The notes under the pieces were generated by a model. The model was not told the origin of the DNA, made no database searches, and was given only the letters and a program-made list of their open reading frames with translations. Positions 35,047 through 45,153 of a DNA stretch of 64,000 nt are shown here, in pieces. Origin of the DNA: Archilochus colubris (lineage: Eukaryota; Chordata; Aves; Apodiformes; Trochilidae); NCBI GenBank assembly GCA_023079485.1, contig CM041102.1, positions 629,269-693,268 on the forward strand. The letters run 5' to 3'. A program made the position numbers and the translations under genes. How positions within the stretch are numbered: the first letter of the stretch is position 1; each line of letters begins with the position of its first letter.

Positions 35047-38000
35047 CCGGTCCACTCGGATCTGCCCCCTTTCCACAGTGCGGATGGTCCCGGGAATCTC
35101 ACTGTGCCTCGTCTCCAGTAAACGAGACCGGAGATCCGCTCTGGCTGCTCTTGGTCTCCGGGAGGGCACCTGGCCCGCCATGGCGGAGACGACGAGGTCA
35201 GCGTGGATGTGAGACCACCCCCCGTGCAGAGTTCTTGCCTTTCCCCTAGAACTGGGACACCTTCCGGGAGAAGCCACGGGTACCACAGGACCGACAGCTG
35301 GCACCGGAGAGCACCGGGACTGTTACAGTCCCGGGCATCGTTGTCTCCTGTGGGTCCTGTACGCCGGCACGGAGCCCTGTCCCATCCCTCCGCCCGTGAC
35401 CGCGGCGACGCGAACAACGTGCTCCCTCTGCGGCTCCCGCGGGCTCCCACCCTCACGCCTCCAACCCCGCGGGTTTTGCGCGAGTGGCCCGACGCGGCCC
35501 TCGGGGAGCGCGGAGGGGCTGGGATGGGGGAGAACACCCCCCGCTCCATCTCGTCCCCGGGCGAACGCCGTTTCGGGGAGTTTTTCGTTAATGTCGAATT
35601 TATCTTTGTTAATTAAGGCTCGTGAAGCAACGACGACGCGGCGGCCCGAATGCCGCTCCCGGAACGGTGCCCCGCAGAATAGAGACCCGGGGGGAGTGGG
35701 TGCAGACCCGATCGAGGGGCACGGAACTGGGGGTGGCGGGCCGGATCGTCTCCCCCGCCGCGACAATGTCGCCGACTCCGGCTCGCTCCGCTGCTCGGGG
35801 CTCTCGGGACAAGAGTCCTCGGGGCCCCTCCCCATGGCACCGGCGTGCTGCAGCCCGGGGCACCGGGAATTTGCCGCCTCCTGCGCTGCCAGTGTCCCCG
35901 ATGTAGGTGGAAAGCAGGGTCCTGGGGGCAAGCCTCCCTCCACCGGAGCCCTGAGGGGCCACGGAGCTCCCGGCTGAGCCGCCGCCACTGCCCCGTCGCC
36001 TGCGCGGAGCCCCATCGTCACGCATGGGGCGGAGAGGGAAGAGGCCTCGGCTCCGGCTGCCTCCTCCGCAGGCATCAGCGGGGAGAAACGCTCCGTCCTC
36101 CGCCGGGACCCACGCGGGACGGGGCTAGGTTCCCGGGTTTGCTGCTGCGGAGTTGGGGGAGGGGGGGGGCGGGGTAGGCAGGGACAAGGAGAGACGCAAA
36201 CAAGAACGGCGCGGGAAAAGCAGAGGGGAGCGACCACCGCTGCGGGGGGAGGTGCGGGGCCAGAGCCCCCGGGCCGTGGGCGAGCCAGGGCCAGGGCTAC
36301 AGCCGCTCCTGGGGATCTTGGCCCGGAAAGAAATGAGGAACAGAGCCGCACCGGTGCCGCGGGACGAGACAGCGGCGTGCGGGACAGTCTCTGCCTCTCC
36401 GGGGAAGTCCCTCCCGCTGCCGGAGGGGGAACGGAGAACCGCTCGCTCGGGGCCGGCAGCTCTGCGGGACCCCCTGCCCTCCCCGACCAGCCGGGCCACC
36501 GGGAGCCGAAGCGGAGCCTGGACACGGGCCGTTTCCACGCTTCGAGGTCAACAGCAGAAGGTTCCTGGGGTCCGCACGGGCTCTCGGCCGGGGGAGACCG
36601 CTCGCCCCCATGCCCTAGCCGCCCTCGACCCTGCCCCGGGGTCCCGGAACTCGACGGCTAATCGAGGACGGTTGCGGTCCGGCGCGCACGCATGCGGCCA
36701 CGGCAGACCCCGTTTCCACGCATTTGCCCCCAAATCCTCCCCTCGGCCGTCGTATCTCCGCTCTCCCAGCCCGCACTCGTGCAATGAGCTCCTCGGGACT
36801 CAGAGGGCCGCCGCGCGGCATAATGCCCGGGTCCCCCCTCGTTTCTCCCTGTGCAGGGGGTTCCAGGGTTGCGAGCTTTGTAACGAATCCTGGGGGCTGC
36901 TGCCCTATCCAGGCCCGCGTGTGGGAGCAGATGGGTGAACACGCGTGTCCAAGCGAGGCTGAGGCGGGGGCGCCGGCGGGGCGGGCGGCAGCTGGCTCTA
37001 ACCCAACCGCCCGCACGATCGATTCCAGAGCCTCAGATGGGCTCTTGTCCGCCGTTTCCCTGCGCTCTGGTGACCGTTGTGCTCCACCCCACAGACACAC
37101 GCGCTCGGGACGACCATAAGCCGGTCCAGTTCCCCGTCCGGCTCGTTTTCCCGAGTGGCCGAGGATGGTGGTGCCGGTCGGAGACCCGGCTGCTCCAAGG
37201 TCGCGATCCTTTCTCCCCCCTCCTCTTCCACGCGTATTCCCAACATGCGTGGACACATACCTATCTCCACACCCTCTGGGAAGCCGGCTCCGGACTCCCG
37301 CTCCACCACACAGCTCGGTTCCCGGTTTCTGCCCGCCCGGTCCCGATCCCGAACTAAGTGGGAAAACGATTCCCTGTGCCCGTGGCTTAGTGGACCAGGG
37401 ACGAGCCGCGGGGAAAATCCACGCTCCCCCTGGGCCGGTGTCAGGCTGTCCCGGAGAGGCGGGTGCTTCCCCGGGGACCCCACGGACCCAACGTTCCCCC
37501 GCTCTGCCCCGGGCTGGGGGATGCCCGGCCCCCCAGCCGCTTCCATTTCGTTTCCGAGCAGCTCTGGACGAAGCGGGAAAGCGGAGCCCGGCCCCGGGAT
37601 GCGGCACCTGCAAGCCACGCGGGAGGGGGCGGCGGCCGGGGCAGGACCATACCCCCCCCCCCGAGACCGTGGATGATCTCGAAAACGGGGCCGTACACGG
37701 AGCCGCAGGCAGACGCGGGATCGGTGCCGAAGGGAACGGCTTCTCTCATTTCCCACCTTTTTCACCGGGCCATCCCCCCGGTGGCGCCGAGGGGGCGGCC
37801 GCTGTCCAGCGCACGGAGGTCCCCAGAGATCTCAGGGGTTTTCCAGGCAGCGGAGCCCCAGCGAGGCCGCTCCTTGCCGTTCCCACCAGCTCAGGAATTC
37901 CCATGCATGCAAGTTTTCCTTTTCGATGTGTTTGACATCGAATTACGGCCTGGACAGAGCCTCCCCGAAGCCGCTGGCGGCCACGGCAAGCAGGGGGAGG

Positions 38001-39699
38001 AAGCGTGCCCCGGTGGGTACGGCTTACGCACGACAGACCTCGGGGGGCCACGGGGCACGGCTGCTGCTCCTTTCTCTAGAACCGGGGGCAGCTGAAGGCG
38101 GACGGTGCGGGCAGCGTGTGCCGGGAGGGTGAGGACCTGGGGCACTCCCCCATGTCAGGCAGCTCCCCTCGCTACAGCTGCCGGGTGGGTGCAGAGCCGT
38201 CTTCGCTTACCCGCAGCCCCGCCCGTCCCGCAGATTTCCCCTGTCTGCCACTGGCGCGGGCACAGCCCCCCGCCCGTTTAGGTACCAGGCGCGGCACTCG
38301 CTCTGATGTCGGGACAGGACTCGGTGCCCTGCGGGACACATCCACGGAGTATCCACGTCGGGGGACCTCTTAGACAGGGTGCTGGACCACGCTAAGCACC
38401 CTGGCTCGGGCCAGGGTAGTGGGATCCCGGGCAGGAGCGCTTCTCTCCGCCCCGTTGGTCGTTATCCCCTGGTTACTAGGGCTTCCTCCGGCCGGCGCCG
38501 GTACTCATCCCCACGGTACCGCCCGGCAACGCGACGCTGCCCTACACGGCCCCGGCGGGCCGATTAATTCCAGGTGCTTTCCATAGGTGGCACCGTCCTA
38601 CTGGAAATGGCGGCTGCGGCAGCTGAGCAACGGGCGCCACTCCCGCCACCCCCGGGAGGCACTGCCACCCCCTCCGTCCCACGGAGCCCCCCCTGCACCG
38701 CGGGCTGCAGCAGGGCTACGCGCCCGGGGCGCTGTGCCAGGCACCGCGTGGTGCGCAGGGGGTGCCTCCTCTCCACGGTCACGACGGGGGACAGCAGCCG
38801 CGGTCCCCACCCCGGAGCACACACCCGCAAACCGTCGGAGAGTCTCCCGCGGCGACATTGCGCGTGGGAGCCACCTCACACGTGTCCTCGCAGCCACTGC
38901 TGCGCGCTCCTCATTAGGACCGGGGGGGAAGGCGTGCCCGGAGCACACCCCTTGCTCCGGCGAGGCTCATCGGGGGTTCCCCGCCCGTCTCTCCCTTCCT
39001 GCGGGAGCGCCCACGGCAAAGCACCGACTCCCCGTTCGCGGGCGTACTGACACGCACCGGGAGCCGCTCGTTGCCCCCGGGCGAATGGACACCCCCCTGC
39101 AGCCGCGCAGCTCCGCGGGTCGCACCGAACCCCCGGTGCGAGGAGAGTGCTGCTCCCGGGGGCGGGGCGGCCGGGGGGCGGGGGGTGGCCGCTTTATCGC
39201 CTCGCTCCAGGCTGCGAGAGCTCTGCACAAAAGACCTTTTGTTTCCGGGGTTTCTGAATTTGCTGATTATTTGTCGGAACATAACTACGAGCTGTGTGCA
39301 AAGGGGGGCGAGGGAGGAACCGACCCGAGCGCTCCATGGGGCGGGGAAACGTGAACGCTTTGGGATATCCCCTCCGAAACAGCCCCCGTCTAGCCGGCGC
39401 GGCTCCGTCCCGCCTGCGTTGCTGCCGACACGTCGGTGCAGCAAGGACGGTAGAAGGACGAATCCACTTCCTCGCTGCTGTGGCTACGGGAAAGCCACGA
39501 GTGGGCAGAGACCACCCGACGGCCCCACTGGGGCGAGACGGGCCGCGCTGCCCGCCCCGCGGTCCCGCCGGGGGAGATTTCATCTGGGATGTGACAGATG
39601 ACCGGGGGATTGGGGGGCTACTGGAACGACCCTTCGTTGCTGTGCGGCCATCCCTGCCTGCCTTCCCACCCGGGAGCGGCCCCGACAGTCCGCTTTTAA

Positions 39700-39990
39700 C
39701 AAAAGCAATTAAGAGGTGAAACGGGGCCCATTAGCATTCCACCTAATGACCAGCAGTGGCTTCCCTCGAGCCTTGCGGGGGGAATCTGCGGTGGGCCCCG
39801 GCTCGGTCCCCGCCCCTCCGCTCCGTCCGCCCTCCCTGGCCCCGCCCACCCCGCACAAGGTAAATGCTGTATTTAGGTTCATGCCCTTATATGGCGATGC
39901 GCGCGGCGCCCCGCGGACGGCGCGCACCATATAAGGAAGCGGTGGCAGAGCCCGGGGTGAGCTGGTGAGCGCTTATTGGCCCGTCGGTAT
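39700..39990. promoter_or_regulatory. Candidate regulatory module: TEAD/homeodomain cluster plus paired CArG boxes
   Basis: A TEAD core CATTCC (39735-39740) is flanked by CATTAG (39729-39734) and its inverse CTAATG (39743-39748). Two perfect SRF CArG boxes follow: CCTTATATGG (39885-39894) and its exact reverse complement CCATATAAGG (39927-39936), 42 bp centre to centre. The second runs into GGAAG, an ETS-like core. An inverted CCAAT box (ATTGG, about 39,974) lies 40 bp further. The CArG boxes could double as TATA elements in either direction. No adjacent gene was recognised; the module is 5.9 kb upstream of CBX8 and over 12 kb from CBX4's 3' end. Confidence 0.55.
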
Positions 39991-42900
39991 CACAGCAACC
40001 GTCTCTCACGAGGGGCACGGCCCCCACGACCCCCCCCACAGCTGCTCCCGGGGGCGTGGGGACAGAGCTAGCACTCCCTGTTCCCATGGGTGACCCCCGA
40101 CGGGACCGCCCGCTCCACTGTGCCTTCCCAGCCCCCTAAGTGTGCCCCCTCCCCGACCCCCGGTGTTGCCCCGTTGCTCCTTTCCGCCCCGGGTGTCCTG
40201 GCCGAGTTGCCCAGCCGTGGGCACCGACGGCATCGCGGGGCAGTGGCGTGACTGCCTGTCACGGTCACGGAGGAGACCGGGTCTGTCCCAGCCGCGGCGG
40301 AGCTCTCGGTGGGGAAGGGGCGGAGATGAGGCTCGGACGGGTCCCCGACGGTCCTGGGGCCGGGAGAGGCGGTGGGACGGGGTAGCCCCCCTGCTCCGCT
40401 CCACCGAACGGAGACACGGGACCGTGGAGCTGCGCGGAAAGAGGAGACCCGATGCGGGGCTTACAGACCGGGGGCTTTGCTGTGCCCTACCGCACCCCGG
40501 TGGACGGGAACCCCGCAGGACATGCTCGGGGCTCCGCCGGTCGGGGGCTTCCCGGGAGTCACCGGCGACCTCCACGGTTTCCGCGCAGGCGAACCCCCCG
40601 TGTGGCGAAATGTTTTCCCGTGTCCCACCGGGATGAACGAACAAGTCAGCCCTCCCAGAGACCCCGCCGCTGCTCCCTCGTGGGGGGATCACCCCAGTCT
40701 GTCTCCCACGCTCGCGGTTTCTGGACGTTCTCTCGATCCGCGGACACCCGCGAAATGCACCAGTGGGGAGAGAAACACCGGCTGCGGGAGGGAGAGACAG
40801 CGCGGGCGCTGGTTGACCACCCACGCGCGTCCTCTCCCGCCCCGTGGACAGGCGCTGGGAGTCCACCGCCGTGGCGGGCGGGGGGCGGCGGTGCGGTGCT
40901 GCAGGGTCGAGTTTTCGTTGGGGCTGTGCCGCGGAGCCGCTGCCGTGACCGAGCCGTGTGGTTATTTTCTTTTATTTTCTATTTAAACCGAGCGCGAAAA
41001 CGGGGGCTGCAGCAGCGGCTGAGGCGGGCTCCGGGGGGTGACCGGCCCGCCCCTCCACCGCACCGCCCGCGGGCTCGGAGCCACCTCTGTCCTCCGCCTC
41101 GGCGGGCACCGGGTGGGGGCTGCCCGCACGTGTCGCCGCGGCGGGCCGGGAGTGATCGGGGCGGGTTCCCCCCCCGTCCCCCGCCGCGCCGCAGGTGAGG
41201 CTCCCCGCGGGGAGGCTCCGCACCGGCTGCCCAGCCCCGCCTCGTCGTGGGCTTCGTTGCGGTCCCGCCGCCCCGCGGGGCTTCCGGCCCCGCACCGCCT
41301 GTCCCGGGGCTCCCCAGGAGAGGGGCGGCGGCCGGCAGGGAGGGCTGCGCTGCTTCTTGCCGTCCCCGTCTCCCCCCCCACCCCATGGCAGGATTCAGCG
41401 GGCTCCGCCGAGCAGCCATTTTCTGCAGCTGCGTCTCCACCGGAGCTCTGCTGGGCGGCGGGGCCGGGCGGCGGAACAGCTCGAGGGGGGTCCCCTGCCC
41501 CGCTGCCTGCCGCCAGCACGGACGCCCCGAGCCCGGCCGGGTGGTGCCGGGGGCTGGCCGAGCAGCGCTGTAGGGCTTGCCGTGACAATCCCACCCTTTC
41601 CCCGCCATTTTGTTACCGTGCTGGCGTTTTCCCAAAGCAGAAACAGAACGGGAGCCTTGGGAACGGGCCCCCGTTGTGCCGGGGCGGGTGACCCCCCTCT
41701 GCCGGGGGTCTCGCTCCCCTCCACCCCCGCGGCGCCGCACCCGGCAGTGGGGCAGGTCCCGGGACGCACGGTCGCAGCCGCCTCCTTCCCACAGGGATCG
41801 CCCCCGGCTCCCCTTCACGACCCTCGAATACAGCAGCCGCGGGTCATGGCTGTCGGGGTCCACGCAGGACGCGGTTATGCGGGGCTGGCAGCGGTCTGTG
41901 GGCTGCTGTCACGAGCCAAAGGACCCCGGCGCGGCCATCAGAATGCCTTCCCGATGGGCCGAGGACGCGGTGCTGGTCGCCTCTCACCTCCCACCCTACT
42001 GACAGCGCAAGTGCCCCGACGGCTGGGGGAGTCCGTCCCGTCGGGGACGGTCGGCCCCACGGTCGGGTATCCCTGCACAGCGCCCGTCAGCCTTGCCCGG
42101 TCCCGGTGGCGGTACAAAACTCCCTGCGGAACCAGACCAGGCGCCCTCGCGGGAAGCCCGTGGGGAAGTTTCGGGTAGCGTGTGGCCCACGCGAGGCCAT
42201 GGGGTCAGTGGGTTGGGCATCACGGCCAGGGGATGGCGCGGATGGGCAGGCAGGCGGCCGGTACCAGCGGCGGGGCCGTGCCGGGGGCGCAGGGGCCGGG
42301 AGGGCGGGACGGCAGCTGACCCGACGGAGGGGGGCCCAGTCCCTCCACCTGGGCGGGGGTTAATGAACGCGGGCGACAGACACCAACCAGTGGACACGGT
42401 GGGGTGGGAGAGTGTCCCGCGCCCCACGGCTGTGGTCCCAGGCTGAGGGGGGAGGCTTGGCTGTACACGGGACACGGGAGCGTGGCAGCGGGTGAAGAAT
42501 CCCCGTGCTAGCGGGAGCAGAGTACGAAGGGGTTCCGGTCCGGTCCGGTTTTCCAGAGCCGAGCGGCGGCGGAAGGAGAAGGGAGCGGGGAAGGAGGGGG
42601 CTCCTGCAGTGCTGCAATGCAGCGCGTTGCCGAGAGCCGAGCCCGCCGGCCCGACAGCGCTCTGCCGCCCCGCCATTGCTGCATTGCGGGTGTGAGCACC
42701 GATCCGGGCCGGGCTGAACCGGGTCGGGCATCCCCTGTTACGCCGGGCTGCCCCCCATCTTAAGAGCGCCGTGCTCTGCTTCTCCCCCACTTTCTCGTCC
42801 CCGTTTCGTTTTCCTCCCGCTCTTGCCAGGACACCGGCGGGATGTCTCTTCCCGCGGCGGGACGCAGCCAGCCGGTGGCCCCGGGACCCCCCGCCCGCCC

Positions 42901-45090
42901 TGTGTTTGCCGAGGAGGAGGTCTCATCCTGCTGCCGGCACTGGACGCCCACGGGCCACGCCAATAGCCACAATGGTCTTGCGGCTTCTTTTCCCCTGATA
43001 CCGGGACCGCTGCGAAGCCCCTGGTGCTGTATCGACTGCTAGCAGGTCCCTAGTGTCTGACCTGCTCCACTCCAGGTTCTCCCGGGGGTAATTCCCCCCT
43101 CCCCACCTATACCTCCCACTTTCGCAGTCGTCTGAGCCGATGCTTCCCCCCTGTCCCCTCCCCCCTGTCCCGCTACGTGTCCTGGAGAGAAGAATCTCAC
43201 ACAAGTCAGAGCTGGTAACGATACAGACCCAGCAGGGCAAGGCGGGGCACAGGGGTGCATAAAATACTGTGCTGCAGGGAGAGGGGGTGTTTTAGGACCA
43301 GGGTAGAGCAGTGTAATCCCCCGCTGCCCGTCCCTATTCCGCAGGACGCGGGTTACACCCCCGGGGCTGACTGGCAGCAGATCTCAGGGCGATGCTGAGC
43401 AGCCCCGATTTTTATCCTCCCACCTGGATTTTTTTTCCTGACGCGGTGGAAATGGCACCGCGTTACAGCTGCTGCTGGTGCGGACTCCAGCCGCTGGATC
43501 CTGTTGAGCCTTCGTTTACTAGATTGAATCTCAGCCGAGCCCCGGGATTTCTTCCCTGTGTAGAGGCTTAACGGTCTGATCAAAATGTCTTTTACCTTCC
43601 TGTTGAGACCCCGGGCAGCCCCTCACCACCTGCGGCTTACCGGGCTCCCCACGCCCTCGCGGAATCATCCCTGCCTCTTCCCCGACTCCTCTCCAATATT
43701 TCAGTGTCTCTTTGAGCTACCGGAGACTGTTACACGTGAGAGCGGGCTCACCAGTGCCACACACCGAGGCAGTACCGCCAGCCTGCTCTGCCTCGAATTT
43801 TCCCTGCCAACACCCGGCATTCTCCTGGTTGGCAGTACTGTCCCTGCCTCTGCCCCCGTCCCCAGCCCCGCAACCAAACGGCTGCCGGGCTGATTGTCCC
43901 ATCCCCTTTTGTGATTCGGCATCTCTCGGGACGCAATCCCAGACTTTCGGTTCCGTTTCCAGTCCATTTCCCCGTCCCTTTAGGGAGCCAGCTCGCACGG
44001 AACACCTCGGCTGGAAGCCCTCAACAGCCCACGTCCTCCAGGGGACTTTCATTCCTGGCCTTTCCGTGCCATTTCCCTCCTTGGCATTACTCTCTCCAAG
44101 CACACGGGGTGTTGCAGATTCCCAGTTACGGGGAAACGGAGGTGCACAAGGCAAAAATGCCTTCCTAGGGAAAGAAAAAAAGAATTAAGCCTGTTAGTCC
44201 GAACCCAGAAAAGTCAGCTCCACGGACAAGACTTATTTGTCACACACTCAGGCGAGAGATGGAAGGAATTCCTGTGATAATGCTCGTCTCTGCTCAGCCG
44301 TTGCTGCTGAACCACAAATTGCTGCTTGCAGCACGGACCATGGAAATGTGATACAGGAGATTAGGTGTCTTCTGGTTGGGTCTCTCTGCACTGCGTTTGC
44401 TTGGAGTTATTTCTGAGTCCTGAGAGTTAAAGCATCTTCAAGAAGTGAAGCATCAAACACTGGAAAAGTGGGTTTGCTGCAGGTGGGAGAGGCACAAAAA
44501 TGAAAAACGTCAGGAGAGCAGATATCGTGGTGAGAGTTGAGAGCTTTTCAAAGGGGAGAGGGACACCCAGAGAGGGCTCTTTCTACTTCGGGTTAAAAAT
44601 GGCTCAGGGTCAGGTTGAGCCCTTCAGCTCAAGATAAGGCATCATTCCAGCAGCCAGCTGGGGTGAGGCAAGGCACCTCCGGCGTTTGACCACTGCAGCG
44701 TCTTCACCGCACAGCCCACAATGTATCTCCCTGTTCTTTCTGCTGCTGGTGACTTCACGTGCCAGAAGGACACGGGCAGAGGAAGGATAGTGTCAGTGTC
44801 ACGGCTGGACCCGGCGTGCACAGAGGGCAGCGGCAGTAAATATATTCCTGATGTTAAAATGACAGCCTGGATTGCACCGCGCTGCAAATGAGTGGTACAT
44901 CCAGGGACAACGTTTCATCCTTCCTTTTTTCAAGCCATTTGGAATTACTAATATATGTGGAAAATAACGCTTAATGGCATACATAAAAATTACTGTTTAT
45001 TTTGTGCTGTGAGATTCCTCGGTGGTTCCCTGCCACCGAGCAAAAGCTTCCCTCTCCAAAGATGATCTTTGATGTTTAAAAGGACCTGAT

Positions 45091-45153
45091 GCCTTTTCTT
45101 TTTTTTTTCCCCCTCCTTTCTTTTCTTCTTTTTCCCCCTCCCTCCAATTATAG
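45091..45153 (+). other. Polypyrimidine tract with acceptor-like end
   Basis: About 55 nt of almost pure T/C is followed by AATTATAG and then GATATTTTC, which has the form of a strong 3' splice site on the plus strand. An open frame of 244 codons from about 45,175 to 45,909 follows, but it is Pro/Ser/Arg-rich and matches no family I know. It may be a noncoding-RNA exon or chance. Confidence 0.35.

Larger units (their letters stand above)
33650..43100. other. About 9.4-kb CpG-rich noncoding domain upstream of CBX8
   Basis: From the CBX8 first exon rightwards the DNA is GC-rich with little CpG loss for over 9 kb, far longer than an ordinary promoter island. Long open frames occur on both strands but are Arg/Pro/Gly/Ser-rich with no family match, as expected when stop codons are rare. 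Short AT-rich pockets interrupt it at 35,584-35,620, 37,893-37,945, 39,195-39,300, 39,690-39,990 and 40,955-40,990. YY1-type motifs are at 38605-38614, 41415-41422 and 41603-41612. The pattern resembles the long unmethylated, Polycomb-covered valleys around developmental genes (inference). Confidence 0.65.

Noticed and set aside
35323..37613. Long minus-strand open frames (about 400 and 332 codons) upstream of CBX8
   Set aside because: They are Arg/Pro/Gly/Ser-rich, overlap equally long frames on the other strand, and match no family. Stops are rare in DNA this GC-rich, so they are treated as chance.
40006..42178. Open frames of 286-327 codons on both strands in the CpG-rich domain
   Set aside because: Same composition bias and mutual overlap; no domain, no splice support.
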